DNA of 64,000 nucleotides from Ruminococcaceae bacterium AM07-15 (GTDB lineage Bacteria; Bacillota; Clostridia; Oscillospirales; Butyricicoccaceae): positions 158,176 through 222,175 of the forward strand of contig QUDE01000004.1 of the NCBI GenBank assembly GCA_003477405.1, in the 5' to 3' direction. Both the position numbers and the translations under genes were made by a program. The notes under the pieces are model-generated. The model saw only the letters and a list, made by a program, of their open reading frames with translations. It was not told the origin of the DNA and searched no databases. Positions 25,757 to 35,214 of the stretch are shown piece after piece. The first letter of the stretch is position 1. Every line of letters begins with the position of its first letter.

Positions 25757-26182
25757 GTGGAAAAGCCGGAAGGATATTTCACCGATCTATTCCAGCTGTT
25801 CTCTGGAAAAGAGCGGGAGCTGGAGCTTTATCACCAGGCGTTTGACAAAATGGAACAGGCTTTTCCCCAGGCCCGGGTGAAGGTGGGGAAAAGCCAGGTG
25901 AGCTTTTATGGGAAGCATCTCTTCGCCGCCTTTTCCCCGCCGGTGCGGCGGAAAAAGGATTGGCCGGAGCACTTTCTCCTGGTGACCTTTGGCCTGGGAG
26001 AGCCTTTGGCCTCTCCCCGTGTGGCCGTGGTGGTGGAGCCCTATCCCGGCCGCTTTACCCACCATGTGCTGGTGGAGCGGGAGGAAGAGCTGGACGAGGA
26101 GCTGTTTTCCTTTTTGGCTATGGCCTGGGAGTTTGGGGAAAACAAGGGGCGAGGAAGCAAGGCTCCTCATGGGAGAAAATGA
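25757..26182 (+). CDS. DUF5655-like protein
   Basis: A 141-residue protein resembling DUF5655, with YFTDLFQLFSGKERELELYH, ARVKVGKSQVSFYGKHLFAA, FLLVTFGLGEPLASPRV and EPYPGRFTHHVLVEREEELD. The function is unknown; the fold may bind nucleic acid or a small ligand. The start is taken as GTG at 25757 after GGAAGTGGAAGG, though an ATG at 25730 in the same frame is possible. The last 65 bases overlap the convergent DNA glycosylase gene. Confidence 0.75.
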   Translation: MEKPEGYFTDLFQLFSGKERELELYHQAFDKMEQAFPQARVKVGKSQVSFYGKHLFAAFSPPVRRKKDWPEHFLLVTFGLGEPLASPRVAVVVEPYPGRFTHHVLVEREEELDEELFSFLAMAWEFGENKGRGSKAPHGRK

Positions 26183-26696
26183 CCCCCACCGCCTGGAGAT
26201 AGGAATAGAGAATGGTGGTGCCCACAAAGGACATTCCCCGCTTTTTCAGATCCCGGGACAGGGCATCGGATAAGGGGGAGGAGGTCAGGCCGCATTCCCG
26301 GATGGGAGCGCCCCCTGCAAAATCCCACAGGTAACGGTCAAAGCTGCCGAATTCCTTCTGAATGTCCAGAAATGCCTGGGCATTCCGGACAGCGGCCTGG
26401 ATCTTCCGCCGGTTGCGGATGATGCCTTTGTCCTGGCAAAGCTGCTCTATTTTCTCCGGGCCGTACTGGGCCACCTTCCGGGGATCAAAGCCATCAAAGA
26501 CCAAACGGAAATGTTCCCGTTTATTCAGTACACATTCCCAGGAAAGACCCGCCTGAAAGCCCTCCAGGATCAGCATTTCAAAGAGCTTTTGGTCGTCGTG
26601 CACCGGCACGCCCCACTCTTCATCGTGGTAGCGGATATACAGGGGATTCTGGGGATTTGCCCAGGGGCAGCGTGTTTTTCCATCGGACCAGATCAT
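26118..26696 (-). CDS. tag: DNA-3-methyladenine glycosylase I
   Basis: A 192-residue base-excision enzyme that removes 3-methyladenine from DNA. The family pattern is clear: CPWANPQNPLYIRYHDEEWG, ILEGFQAGLSWECVLNKRE, and the C-terminal helix-hairpin-helix region ending GMSFVGTTILYSYLQAVGVI. Zinc ligands are seen as the early Cys and His and the later HEEPC. The ATG at 26696 is preferred; an in-frame GTG nine bases upstream is also possible. It overlaps the convergent DUF5655 gene at its 3' end. Confidence 0.92.
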   Translation of the reverse strand: MIWSDGKTRCPWANPQNPLYIRYHDEEWGVPVHDDQKLFEMLILEGFQAGLSWECVLNKREHFRLVFDGFDPRKVAQYGPEKIEQLCQDKGIIRNRRKIQAAVRNAQAFLDIQKEFGSFDRYLWDFAGGAPIRECGLTSSPLSDALSRDLKKRGMSFVGTTILYSYLQAVGVIFSHEEPCFLAPCFPQTPRP

Positions 26697-26768
26697 CGTT
26701 TTCACCAGCTTTTTGGAAGTGTTTTTTTCAGAATATCATTTTTCCCTGTGTTTCACAAGGAGGACAGT

Positions 26769-27581
26769 ATGATTAAAGTGACAGACCTGACCCGGGACTA
26801 CGGAGAAAATCGGGGCGTGTTCGGCCTGAGTTTCCAGGTAAAGCCGGGGGAGCCATTCGGCCTTCTGGGCCCCAACGGGGCGGGAAAGACCACCCTGATC
26901 CGCCATCTGATGGGATTTCTCCGGCCCCAGAAGGGCCAGTGCACCATTTACGGCCTGGACTGCTGGAAAGACCGGAAGCAGGTGCAGCGCATGGTGGGGT
27001 ATATCCCCGGGGAGATGTCCCTGATGGAGGGGATGCGGGGAGAGGACTATCTGGATTTTCTCGACCGGTACCGGGGCTTTACCGGGGAAGGATACCGCCG
27101 GCTGCTGCTGGATCGGTTCCCGGTGGATCTGAACACCCCCATCCATAAGATGAGCAAGGGCACCAAGCAGAAACTGGGTATCGTCGCCGCCTTTTCCCAC
27201 AAGCCGGAGGTGCTCATTCTGGACGAGCCCACTTCCGGCCTGGACCCTCTGATGCAAAAGGAATTTGTGGATTTCATCGGGGAAGAGGGAGCCAAGGGCC
27301 GGGTGATTCTGCTTTCCAGCCATATCTTTGAGGAAGTGCAGCGCACTTGCCGCCGGGTGGGTATTCTGCGGCAAGGGAAGCTGTTGACCCAGGACACCGT
27401 CCGAGAGATGGAAGAAAAACACAGCCGTCGCTATGTGCTCCAGGTGGAAGAAGGGGATGCCCAGGCCTTTGCCCGGGACTTCGGAGGAACGGCTTTGGAA
27501 GATGGCCGGGTGGAAGTGAAAAAGACAGCCGACCTGGAAGAGATCTTCCTGAGCTACTACCGGAAGGGGGAAAACCAATGA
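26769..27581 (+). CDS. ABC transporter ATP-binding protein (exporter type)
   Basis: A 270-residue ATPase of the multidrug/antibiotic export class. It has Walker A GPNGAGKTTL at about residues 36-45, signature MSKGTKQKLG, Walker B VLILDEPTSGLD, the H-loop ILLSSHIFEE, and a C-terminal regulatory region. The ATG follows an ACAAGGAGG site. Its stop overlaps the start of the permease gene by four bases, making a two-gene exporter. The substrate is unknown. Confidence 0.92.
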   Translation: MIKVTDLTRDYGENRGVFGLSFQVKPGEPFGLLGPNGAGKTTLIRHLMGFLRPQKGQCTIYGLDCWKDRKQVQRMVGYIPGEMSLMEGMRGEDYLDFLDRYRGFTGEGYRRLLLDRFPVDLNTPIHKMSKGTKQKLGIVAAFSHKPEVLILDEPTSGLDPLMQKEFVDFIGEEGAKGRVILLSSHIFEEVQRTCRRVGILRQGKLLTQDTVREMEEKHSRRYVLQVEEGDAQAFARDFGGTALEDGRVEVKKTADLEEIFLSYYRKGENQ

Positions 27582-28366
27582 ACAAGGCGCTGTTCTGGCG
27601 GGAAATGCGGGGGTCTTTGGGACTGCTGGTGATTTTTGGAGGCGTGCTTACCTTGTATATCGTCATGATCGCCGGGCTGTATGACAAGGAGACCCAGCAG
27701 GCTCTTCAGCAATTTTACGATATGATGCCCCAGTTGATGGCGGCGGTGGGCATGAACGGAGAAGGGGACACCCTGCTTTCTTTTCTCTCCACTTATTTGT
27801 ACGGCATGCTGCTTCTGGCCTTTCCCATGGTCTATGCCATCCTGCGGGCCAGAGGGCTTGTGGCCCGGTATGTGGAAAAGGGCAGTATGTACGCCCTGTG
27901 TGCCGCCCCGGTGAGCCGCCTTTCTCTGGCGGGCACCCAGCTGGCGGTGCTCGTTTCCACCCAGTTCGGGCTGCTGCTTTACTGTACTGTTCTGGAAATT
28001 GTATCCTGCCAGGTGCTCTTTCCCGGGGATCTGGACATCAAAGGGCTTCTATGCCTCAATGGGGGGCTTTTGTGCCTCCATCTTTGCCTGGGGGCCTTCT
28101 GCTTTCTGGTCTCCTGCCTGGGGGAAGGGAGCCGGTGCACCGCGCTGATGGCCGGGGTTCCCACCTTGATGCTGGTGATGCAGATGCTGGCCAATCTGGG
28201 AGGAAAACTGGAAAAATTCCAGTATGTAACCCTGTTTTCCCTGTTTCAGCCGGAAAAGCTGATGGCAGGGGAAGGGCTGCTTCCTGCCGGAATGCTCCTT
28301 TTGCTGGCCGTTTTGTTTTCCGCCCTGGCCCTGTGGGGCTTCTGCCGCCGGGATCTGTATATATGA
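27578..28366 (+). CDS. ABC transporter permease, ABC-2 type
   Basis: A 262-residue membrane protein with six predicted helices, partner of the ATPase encoded immediately upstream. It starts MNKALFWREMRGSLGLLVIF, a common start of ABC-2 permeases of the exporter class, and ends in a short basic tail. No drug specificity can be read. It is coupled by ATGA overlap and followed by a terminator. Confidence 0.88.
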   Translation: MNKALFWREMRGSLGLLVIFGGVLTLYIVMIAGLYDKETQQALQQFYDMMPQLMAAVGMNGEGDTLLSFLSTYLYGMLLLAFPMVYAILRARGLVARYVEKGSMYALCAAPVSRLSLAGTQLAVLVSTQFGLLLYCTVLEIVSCQVLFPGDLDIKGLLCLNGGLLCLHLCLGAFCFLVSCLGEGSRCTALMAGVPTLMLVMQMLANLGGKLEKFQYVTLFSLFQPEKLMAGEGLLPAGMLLLLAVLFSALALWGFCRRDLYI

Positions 28367-28367
28367 A

Positions 28368-28394
28368 AAAAAGAGACCCACAGGGTCTCTTTTT
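28368..28394. terminator. Bidirectional terminator
   Basis: Arms AAAAAGAGACCC and GGGTCTCTTTTT with an ACA loop lie between the exporter operon and the convergent flavodoxin gene. Confidence 0.92.
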
Positions 28395-28398
28395 ACTA

Positions 28399-28923
28399 TT
28401 ATGCTTTTTGGAGAAAGTCCACAATGGGCTGCAAAGTTTCCCGGCGGGTAAAATCCAGGGTTTTGCCGTAGGTATGGAGGATTTGCCGGTCCTCTTCGGT
28501 CAGGTCCTTCTTTTTCAGAATGGCCTGGCGCAGTGCCCACATCATCAGCCGATGAAGGGGAGAAAGGCGGCTGTAATCCAGCCCGCCCCGCAGGAAAAAC
28601 AAGGGCGTATCCCGCCGGTTTTCCGGCAGGGCCTTTTCCACATTGTTCCGGATGTTTTGGCGGGTGACTTCCAAGTTGGGATCGGCTACGCCGCAGGTGA
28701 ACAGGACCCATTTTTGGGCCTTTGCGTGCCGGGTGAGAAAGGACAGGCCGCCCATGCCTCCGGCATAGAGACTGCCTCCCAGAACAATGGTGTCATAGGA
28801 GGCCAGGGATGCGGGGGAGAGCCCTTTGACATTCCACACAGGACAGCCCAGGCTTTCCCCCAGCCACTGAGCATAGCGCTGGGTGTGGCCATAGCGGGAG
28901 GCATAGAGCACCACTGGTTTCAT
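28399..28923 (-). CDS. Flavodoxin-domain protein
   Basis: A 174-residue flavoprotein with a flavodoxin/HemG-like fold. The FMN-binding start reads [20 protein letters not shown], followed by [17 protein letters not shown] and a VLFTCGVAD strand. It lacks membrane segments. HemG-like proteins oxidise protoporphyrinogen, but many Clostridia relatives have no known partner. Its ATG overlaps the stop of the YbjQ-like gene by four bases, so the two are coupled. Confidence 0.85.
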   Translation of the reverse strand: MKPVVLYASRYGHTQRYAQWLGESLGCPVWNVKGLSPASLASYDTIVLGGSLYAGGMGGLSFLTRHAKAQKWVLFTCGVADPNLEVTRQNIRNNVEKALPENRRDTPLFFLRGGLDYSRLSPLHRLMMWALRQAILKKKDLTEEDRQILHTYGKTLDFTRRETLQPIVDFLQKA

Positions 28924-29240
28924 CGCAGCGTTACCGCCGTGCCGGAGACGCTGACCATCAGCATGCCGTTGTCGCTGCCCAGCACTTCGTAGTCCACATC
29001 CACGCCAACCACAGCGTCGGCTCCCAGAGCGCTGGCCCGCCGCTGCATCTCCGCCAGGGCTTCGCTCCGGGCATTCTGCAGCTCATCCTCATATCCGGAG
29101 CTGCGGCCGCCGAAAATGTTCCGCAGCCCTGCGCCGATGTCCCGGAAAATGTCCACGCCGGAGATCACTTCTCCAAACACGATGCCCTTATATTCTCCGA
29201 TGGTGCGTCCCTCCACGGTAGGGGTGGTGGTGATGATCAT
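28920..29240 (-). CDS. YbjQ/UPF0145 family protein
   Basis: A 106-residue protein of the heavy-metal-binding YbjQ family (UPF0145): [37 protein letters not shown] and [18 protein letters not shown]. The fold forms a homopentamer in known structures; the role is unclear. The AAGGAGGC site fixes the ATG at 29240 and excludes the long upstream extension. It heads a two-gene operon with the flavodoxin gene. Confidence 0.9.
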   Translation of the reverse strand: MIITTTPTVEGRTIGEYKGIVFGEVISGVDIFRDIGAGLRNIFGGRSSGYEDELQNARSEALAEMQRRASALGADAVVGVDVDYEVLGSDNGMLMVSVSGTAVTLR

Positions 29241-29436
29241 AAAAAAGCCTCCTTTGTTTTTTAAAATGTGGGGAAATTGTATCACAGCAGAAGGGGGAGA
29301 GGAAGGGGGTCGGGTAAACATTGTGCAAAATAGCCAAAAAATCTCCTTCAGAATCCCGCAGCCTGCCCCCTTGTGGCAGGGGAGTTTGTATTTTATACTG
29401 AATTTACAGTGAAAAAAGAGGAGGGTGTTTTTTCCT

Positions 29437-30939
29437 ATGGCAGACAAAATCATGGAACAGGCGCTGGAGATCCTGCGCCACCAGCGATATTATGACAGCA
29501 TCCAGGGCCTGATGGGCTGGGATCTGTGGGAAGGTCTTTCCAAAAAGGGCCAGCCTTACCGGGGGGAAGTCAGCGGCTATTTCACCCGCCAGGCTCTGGC
29601 CGAGCTGAAAAGTCCCGAGACCCGGAAAGTGGTGGACGCCCTGAAGGAGCGGAAGCCGGAAGATTTTGAGGACATCTATCTGAAAGGGGCCGCCCATGAG
29701 CTGTGTCAGCGGTATGACCAGGCGGTGCAGGTGCCCGAAGATCTCCAGGTGGAAGTGCGCAACTACACCGGTCAGGCCCAGATGGCCTGGCGGGATGCTT
29801 TGGATAAAAACAGCTTTGAATTTTATAAACCCACCATCAAGGGCCTGTTTGAGCTGAAAAAGCGGGTGGCGGAAGCCATCGACCCCAACCGTCCGGCCTT
29901 TGATGTGCTGTGCGGCACCGTGGACGAGGGCATCGACACCCAGCGGGTGCAGCAGCTGTTTGCCGGGCTGAAAAAGGGCATTGTGGAGATCATGGAACAG
30001 ATCGCGCCCCAGCATGAGAAGATCGATACCAGCGTGCTGGAGACCCCCTACACCCATCAGCAGCGCCGGGATGCGGCCTTTGAGATCAATCTGCTCACCG
30101 GCTTTGATCCCGACTGTGCCCATGACAGCCAGGTGCTCCACGGCATGTGCACCGGCGTCGGCCCCCGGGATAGCCGTATTGCCATCAGCTATAAAGGGGT
30201 ATGGGGCGGCATCTTCACCATGCTCCACGAAGGCGGCCATGCCCGCTATGGGTACAGCTCCAATGACCGGGCGGTGGAATGCGGCCTGTGGGGCGGCCTG
30301 AGCGGCGCCATGCACGAGGGCCAGGCCCGCTTCTATGAGAATATCATCGGCAAATCTCCCGAGTTCTGGCGTCTGGCCTACCCGGTGGCGGTGAAGCACT
30401 TCCCCTATCTGAAGGATGTGCCCATGGAGAAATTCTACATGGCCCAGATGAAGGTGCAGCCCTCCCTCCACCGGATCACCGCCGACGAGCTGACATACAG
30501 CCTCCATCCCATCATCCGTTTTGAGATGGAGAAGGATTATTTTGACGGCAAGACCAGCACCGATGATTTTGAGGAGATCTGGCGGGAGAAATACAAGGAG
30601 ACCTTCGGCCTTGTGCCCAAGGACGCCCGGGAAGGTGTCTTGCAGGACATCCACTGGGCCTCCGGCCACATCGGCTATTTCCAGAGCTATACCCTGGGCA
30701 ACCTGTATGGCGGACAGATGCTTCATGCCATGAAGAAGGCGCTGCCCAACTTTGATGAACTGGTGGAAAAGGGCGACTTTGCACCCATCAACCAGTGGCT
30801 CTATGACAATGTGCACCAGTTCGGCCGGGCCATGACCCCCACCGAGGTGCTGCTCCACGCCACCGGCGAAGAGCTGACCGAGACCTATTTCCTGGACTAT
30901 CTCCGGGATAAATACCTGAACAAGCTCCGCAACATCTAG
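29437..30939 (+). CDS. Carboxypeptidase Taq-type metallopeptidase (M32)
   Basis: A 500-residue zinc carboxypeptidase of family M32 that removes C-terminal residues from peptides. The zinc motif is [11 protein letters not shown] at about residues 263-273, with the third ligand in [14 protein letters not shown] some 27 residues further. Other family blocks ([61 protein letters not shown]) are intact, and the length matches. The first possible start is GTG at 29425, but it touches the AGGAGG, so the ATG at 29437 is used. It is monocistronic and ends at a terminator. Confidence 0.94.
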   Translation: MADKIMEQALEILRHQRYYDSIQGLMGWDLWEGLSKKGQPYRGEVSGYFTRQALAELKSPETRKVVDALKERKPEDFEDIYLKGAAHELCQRYDQAVQVPEDLQVEVRNYTGQAQMAWRDALDKNSFEFYKPTIKGLFELKKRVAEAIDPNRPAFDVLCGTVDEGIDTQRVQQLFAGLKKGIVEIMEQIAPQHEKIDTSVLETPYTHQQRRDAAFEINLLTGFDPDCAHDSQVLHGMCTGVGPRDSRIAISYKGVWGGIFTMLHEGGHARYGYSSNDRAVECGLWGGLSGAMHEGQARFYENIIGKSPEFWRLAYPVAVKHFPYLKDVPMEKFYMAQMKVQPSLHRITADELTYSLHPIIRFEMEKDYFDGKTSTDDFEEIWREKYKETFGLVPKDAREGVLQDIHWASGHIGYFQSYTLGNLYGGQMLHAMKKALPNFDELVEKGDFAPINQWLYDNVHQFGRAMTPTEVLLHATGEELTETYFLDYLRDKYLNKLRNI

Positions 30940-30997
30940 CGGCGGTCCGGTGTCCGGACCCATATCTTTGGCTTGGGAAGGGAAATGACAGAAACAG

Positions 30998-31024
30998 GCC
31001 CCCGGCGCAGTCTGCGCCGGGGGC
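30998..31024. terminator. Bidirectional terminator
   Basis: Thirteen-base arms GCCCCCGGCGCAG/CTGCGCCGGGGGC with a one-base gap are followed by TGCTTCTTTTT, between convergent genes. Confidence 0.9.
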
Positions 31025-31036
31025 TGCTTCTTTTTA

Positions 31037-33841
31037 TCAATCGCTGGAAGAGGCGAAGGAGGCTGCCACGGCCTGGGCGATGGCCTGGGCCGTCTGGTCG
31101 ATGTTTTGGGGGTCGGTGATGGTGCCGAACTCCTGGGGGTTGGTCAGGCATCCGTTTTCCAACAAAATGGCAGGGCAATGGGTCTGGCGGCACACATAGA
31201 GCAAACTGTCGCTTTGGGCCGGGTTGGCCGCCCGTCCGGCACTTTCCACGCTCTGGCAAATGCTCTGGGCCAGGGAGTGGGAAAGCTCCCCTTGGCAGTA
31301 GGCCGAAAAGCCTCCTTTGGCCGACAGATCCTCATCCGGCGCACCGCTGCCATAGTGGAAGGACAAAAACAGGTCGGGCATCTCCTGGAAAGACTGCTCA
31401 AATCGCTGCCGGGGGCTGAGGGTTTCGTCTTTTTCCCGGGTGTAGGACACCGTGGCTCCCATTTCCTCTAGCTTTTCCCCCACCGCCTGACATAGGGCCA
31501 GGTTCACATCCTTTTCTGCACAGCTTGGGTCACAGCCCACAGCACCTTCCTGGTTTCCGCCATGGCCGGCGTCCAGCAGAATATGTACCCCCGAAAGCCC
31601 CTCCTCTGGAGTGGGCTTTTTCCGCACATGGAGGGTGGCACCCTGGTCTGTTTTTTCAAAATAGAACCCCCAGGGGCTGGTATCCTTCAAGGTGAAGGAA
31701 TAGACCAGGCACCCGTCCTCCACCTGACACAGGGATTGGGCCACCTGTTCCCCGGAAAGGGAGGCCCCCCGGCTCACCCCCGGAAAGCGCACCTTCAGCA
31801 TCCCATCCTCCCATGTGCAGCAAGCCGCCAGAGGGCCCTTGCTTTGGAAGGACACCAGGGTCTCTTCTTTTTCCGAAGACACCGAGGCGGTGGTGATCTC
31901 CCGGTTTTCTTCTTCGGTAGAAAGGGAGATGTCGTTGAGCGAAAGATACCCCAGGCCGGGCACCTGGGCATAGCCCTGGGAGATGGCAGACACCGGCCCT
32001 GTCATCCCTTGCCGCAGAGTGCCGGTGGAGCCTTGGGAAGAGGCGGGGGACTGGTAGATGTCGCACAGATCGGTCTGTACCTGAAAGGACAGGGACAGTT
32101 GCTTTCCCGTCTGGTAAAATCCCCCTGGGGCCAGTGTGGCGGTGACGAAATTGCCCCGGCGGATCACATAAAGGGGGGAGCCGTACCGGGTCACCTGATC
32201 CTCCTTTCCCTGGGGCAAAGAAATGCTGGCCTGGTAATCCTCCCCTTGCCAGGAAAGGGGCTGGCTCTTTCCCAGAAACAATGCGGTAACGGCGGCACCC
32301 GGCCGGGCCGTCAGACGCAGGAGGGCTTGCTGTCCCGGCGAGACATAGGTATCTCCCAGGGGAGCCGCTTCCTCCCAACAGGAAGCGGCCAGGCCCCGCA
32401 GCAGACGGCAGGTGAGGGTATGGGGGCCGTTTTCCAGGGTGAAGGTGTTGAAACCCGGCTCTAGGGACAGCAGCACTCCAAAGCTGCCGTCCTTTCCACG
32501 GGAAAGCACCGGCTGGCCGTTGATGGTCAGGGGCTGGCTGGGATCGGAGATGCCGCAGAAATAATAAGAAGAACAGTCTGTGCGGGTCAGATCTTTTGGC
32601 TGGGACAGCTTCAGGGGACTTTCTTCTTCCGGTTTTTCCTCGGATGGTTCCGCATCGCTCACCGGGGCAGGTTCCGTCAGCACTTCTCCCAAAGCGGCGG
32701 TCATGGGGGAAAGGGAGCCCATGCGGAACAGAATCAGCCCCTGGCTTTTGCCGTTTTGCAATAGATCGATCTGGCCCAGGATCTCTTCATAACCCTGCCA
32801 GGGGGCGGCGGAGTCCCCGCCCATGGCTTTGTAGGCCGCCAGGGCGGGCACCAGCTGGCACTGGGTGCCCGACACCGTGTTTTCCCACCACTGGAGCAGA
32901 GCAGTGAAGTCCGAACCCTCCTGGCCCCGGTACCAATAGAGCTGGGGGGAGATGTAGTCCAGCAGCCCTTCCTGCACCCAAAGGCGGGTGTCGGCATAGT
33001 GGGCAAAATAGCTTTGGGTGCCGGCGGTGTCGCTGCCTCCCTCCAGTTGGGAGGCGTTGGCCCAGATGCCAAAGGGGGAAACTCCAAATTGAGCCTGGGG
33101 GTTTGTTTGTTCAATGGTATCGTGGAGCAGGGAGATCATCTGGGTCACATTGCTGCGGCGGAAATCATCCAGGGAGGCCCCTTGTCCATATTGAGCGTAG
33201 GAGGCGCTGTCTCCGAAATCCGTGCCGGGGTAAAAATAATCGTCCAGGTGGATACCGTCCACCGGATAGTTTTCCAGGATCTCCTGTACCCCATCGGCCA
33301 CCAGCTGACGCACCTGGGGCAGGGCCGGGTCAAAATACAGTTCTCCGTTATAGAAGATCACCAGAGAGGGGTCTTTCCGGGCCGGGTGGGTTTCCGCAAG
33401 GGTGCTGAGGCAGGCTTCCTTGGTGGCTCCCTGCACGCCCTGGGTCACCCGGTAAGGGTTGATCCAGGCGTGGACCTCCATGCCATATTCATGGGCCTGC
33501 TCTGTGAGATAGGCCAGGGGATCGAAGTCCTCCGATGGGGCCTGGCCCTGCTTGCCTGTCAGATAGCGGCTGTAAGGAAAGATGGAGGAGGGATACAGAG
33601 CATCGGCACAGGGCCGTACCTGAAAAAAGATGCTGTTCAGTCCGGCCTTCCGGGCGTTTTGCAAAATGGAGTCCAGCTCTCCCTTCATCTCCTCCGGAGA
33701 CAGGCCGGGGGAGGAGGGGAAGTCCAGGTTGGAAACGGTGGAGACGAACACCCCACGCAGGGAAAGCTCTGAGCCATGGCAGGGCAAACCGCAAAAAAGC
33801 AGCAGGCAAAGGGCGCAAAAGCAAAAACGGCGCAGAAGCAT
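31037..33841 (-). CDS. Secreted GHL10 glycoside-hydrolase-like / N-acetylmuramoyl-L-alanine amidase fusion
   Basis: A 934-residue exported cell-wall enzyme. A signal peptide (LLRRFCFCALCLLLFCGLP) leads into a GHL10/DUF187 domain at about residues 28-370 (RGVFVSTVSNLDFPSS, NSIFFQVRPCADALYPSS, VHAWINPYRV). A middle region of about 350 residues looks like beta-rich wall-binding or linker domains. The last 180 residues are an Amidase_3 domain: LLDAGHGGNQEGAVG supplies the first His, EKDVNLALC the first Glu, FLSFHYGSG the second His and ILLENGCLTN the catalytic Glu. The pairing suggests coordinated cutting of peptidoglycan glycan and stem peptides, perhaps during sporulation or growth. ATG follows a GGAGGAA site. 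Confidence 0.9.
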   Translation of the reverse strand: MLLRRFCFCALCLLLFCGLPCHGSELSLRGVFVSTVSNLDFPSSPGLSPEEMKGELDSILQNARKAGLNSIFFQVRPCADALYPSSIFPYSRYLTGKQGQAPSEDFDPLAYLTEQAHEYGMEVHAWINPYRVTQGVQGATKEACLSTLAETHPARKDPSLVIFYNGELYFDPALPQVRQLVADGVQEILENYPVDGIHLDDYFYPGTDFGDSASYAQYGQGASLDDFRRSNVTQMISLLHDTIEQTNPQAQFGVSPFGIWANASQLEGGSDTAGTQSYFAHYADTRLWVQEGLLDYISPQLYWYRGQEGSDFTALLQWWENTVSGTQCQLVPALAAYKAMGGDSAAPWQGYEEILGQIDLLQNGKSQGLILFRMGSLSPMTAALGEVLTEPAPVSDAEPSEEKPEEESPLKLSQPKDLTRTDCSSYYFCGISDPSQPLTINGQPVLSRGKDGSFGVLLSLEPGFNTFTLENGPHTLTCRLLRGLAASCWEEAAPLGDTYVSPGQQALLRLTARPGAAVTALFLGKSQPLSWQGEDYQASISLPQGKEDQVTRYGSPLYVIRRGNFVTATLAPGGFYQTGKQLSLSFQVQTDLCDIYQSPASSQGSTGTLRQGMTGPVSAISQGYAQVPGLGYLSLNDISLSTEEENREITTASVSSEKEETLVSFQSKGPLAACCTWEDGMLKVRFPGVSRGASLSGEQVAQSLCQVEDGCLVYSFTLKDTSPWGFYFEKTDQGATLHVRKKPTPEEGLSGVHILLDAGHGGNQEGAVGCDPSCAEKDVNLALCQAVGEKLEEMGATVSYTREKDETLSPRQRFEQSFQEMPDLFLSFHYGSGAPDEDLSAKGGFSAYCQGELSHSLAQSICQSVESAGRAANPAQSDSLLYVCRQTHCPAILLENGCLTNPQEFGTITDPQNIDQTAQAIAQAVAASFASSSD

Positions 33842-33965
33842 CAAACATTCCTCCTTTTTGTTCTTCCGGTGGCACCAAAAAAATTTTCCGGTGTGCTCCT
33901 ATCCATCCTATGGGCCTTTGTGCTAAAATAGTACAAGCCGAAAGAGATATATGGGAGGTTTTTGC

Positions 33966-34814
33966 ATGGGAGAACATTTGCGCCTGGCGGCGCTTCACGA
34001 TATTTCCGGTTTTGGACGGGGGTCCATGACCACGGCCATTGCCGTTTCTTCGGCGGCTGGGGTACAGTGCTGTCCGGTGGTGGGGTCGGTGCTTTCGGCC
34101 CACACCGCCTATCCCCAGGTGACGGTGCGGGATCTCACTGAGGATCTGCCGGGGTACATTGACAGCTGGCAGCGGATTGGCTGCGATTTTGACGCATTGT
34201 ACAGCGGCTATATGAGCCATGTGAGCCAGGGAGAGCAGATGCTGCGGCTGCTGGAAAAAAGCGCCCGGCCCGGCTGTCTGTTTTTGGTGGACCCGGTGAT
34301 GGGGGACAACGGCAAAGCCTATGCCGGTTCCTTCGGGGCGGAGTTTGCCCGGCAGATGCGGGACTATTGCGCCCATGCCCACATCGTCACCCCCAACCTG
34401 ACCGAGGCCGCCATGCTGCTGGGCAAGGAACCGGATGCCTGGAAGCGGGAGGAGCATCCGGTGGAGCGGTATCTGGAAGGGCTTTTGGAAATGGGCTGTC
34501 AGGCGGCGGTGATCACCGGGGTGGAAACCGGAGAAGGCCGCATCGGCGCCCGGTACCTCACCCGGGATGGCCAGCAGGGATTGGCCGACTGTCCCCGGGT
34601 GGACGCCTATTTCCCGGGCACCGGGGATCTGTTTGCTTCGGTGCTGCTGGTGACCTTGCTGCGCCGGGGAAGGGACCGGCTGGAAGAGGGAGTGCAGATG
34701 GCGGTGGACTTTGTCTACCGGTGTGTGGAGCACACCCACAAGGCGGGCACACCCCCTCTCAACGGTGTGCTGCTGGAGGAGATGCTTCCCATTTTGTGGG
34801 AGAAACTCCGGTAG
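33966..34814 (+). CDS. Pyridoxamine/pyridoxal kinase
   Basis: A 282-residue kinase of the PdxY/PdxK-like ribokinase fold that makes pyridoxal 5'-phosphate from vitamin B6 forms. It shows LAALHDISGFGRGSMTTAI at the start, FLVDPVMGDNGKAY for ATP/metal contact, IVTPNLTEAAMLLG, and the anion-hole GTGDLFASVL with the catalytic Asp. ATG with a GGGAGG site at 33966 is chosen over an upstream in-frame ATG. It stands alone before a strong terminator and the tRNA cluster. Confidence 0.9.
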   Translation: MGEHLRLAALHDISGFGRGSMTTAIAVSSAAGVQCCPVVGSVLSAHTAYPQVTVRDLTEDLPGYIDSWQRIGCDFDALYSGYMSHVSQGEQMLRLLEKSARPGCLFLVDPVMGDNGKAYAGSFGAEFARQMRDYCAHAHIVTPNLTEAAMLLGKEPDAWKREEHPVERYLEGLLEMGCQAAVITGVETGEGRIGARYLTRDGQQGLADCPRVDAYFPGTGDLFASVLLVTLLRRGRDRLEEGVQMAVDFVYRCVEHTHKAGTPPLNGVLLEEMLPILWEKLR

Positions 34815-34820
34815 GGAAAA

Positions 34821-34864
34821 AAACTCCCGGCGGAGGGGATTTCTCCGCCGGGAAAAGTTTTTTC
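34821..34864 (+). terminator. Terminator after the pyridoxamine kinase gene
   Basis: Arms TCCCGGCGGAG and CTCCGCCGGGA are followed by AAAAGTTTTTTC. Confidence 0.9.
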
Positions 34865-34895
34865 AAAAAAAAATAAAAAAATTTCAAAAAACCCC

Positions 34896-34924
34896 TTTAC
34901 AAATGGGGCAAAGGGCGTTATACT
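34896..34924 (+). promoter_or_regulatory. Sigma-70-type promoter of the tRNA cluster
   Basis: TTTACA (34896-34901) and TATACT (34919-34924) are separated by 17 bases, about 53 bases before tRNA-Trp. Spacing and sequence are near consensus. Confidence 0.85.
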
Positions 34925-34976
34925 ATGGGAGCGTCGTAACGGTGAAGGAAACCACGGTGAAGGCGCTGAGTGATAA

Positions 34977-35052
34977 AGGGGTATAGCTCAGCTGGTAGAG
35001 CAGTGGTCTCCAAAACCACGTGCCGAGGGTTCAAGTCCTTCTGCCCCTGCCA
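34977..35052 (+). tRNA. tRNA-Trp (CCA anticodon)
   Basis: A 76-base cloverleaf starting AGGGGTA and closing TGCCCCTG-CCA. The anticodon loop CTCCAAA, T-arm GGTTCAAGTCC and encoded CCA end are all visible. It is the first of three tRNAs in one transcript. Confidence 0.96.
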
Positions 35053-35055
35053 TAC

Positions 35056-35132
35056 GGCCGTGTAGTTCAGTTGGTTAGAACGCTAGCCTGTCACGCTAGA
35101 GGTCGACGGTTCGAGCCCGTTCACGGTCGCCA
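35056..35132 (+). tRNA. tRNA-Asp (GTC anticodon)
   Basis: A 77-base cloverleaf with acceptor GGCCGTG/CACGGTC, anticodon loop CTGTCAC, T-loop GGTTCGAGCCC and encoded CCA. It begins four bases after tRNA-Trp. Confidence 0.96.
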
Positions 35133-35137
35133 GATAT

Positions 35138-35213
35138 GCTGTTGTAGCTCAGTTGGCAGAGCACGTCATTGGTAATGACGAGGTCGGCAGTTCGAATCTG
35201 CTCAACAGCTCCA
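35138..35213 (+). tRNA. tRNA-Thr (GGT anticodon)
   Basis: A 76-base cloverleaf with acceptor GCTGTTG/CAACAGC, anticodon loop TTGGTAA, T-arm GGCAGTTCGAATCTGC and encoded CCA. It is the last tRNA before the terminator. Confidence 0.96.
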
Positions 35214-35214
35214 C

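Noticed and set aside
29404..30963. 519-codon minus-strand frame opposite the M32 carboxypeptidase gene
   Set aside because: Shadow of a conserved metallopeptidase with an intact zinc motif.
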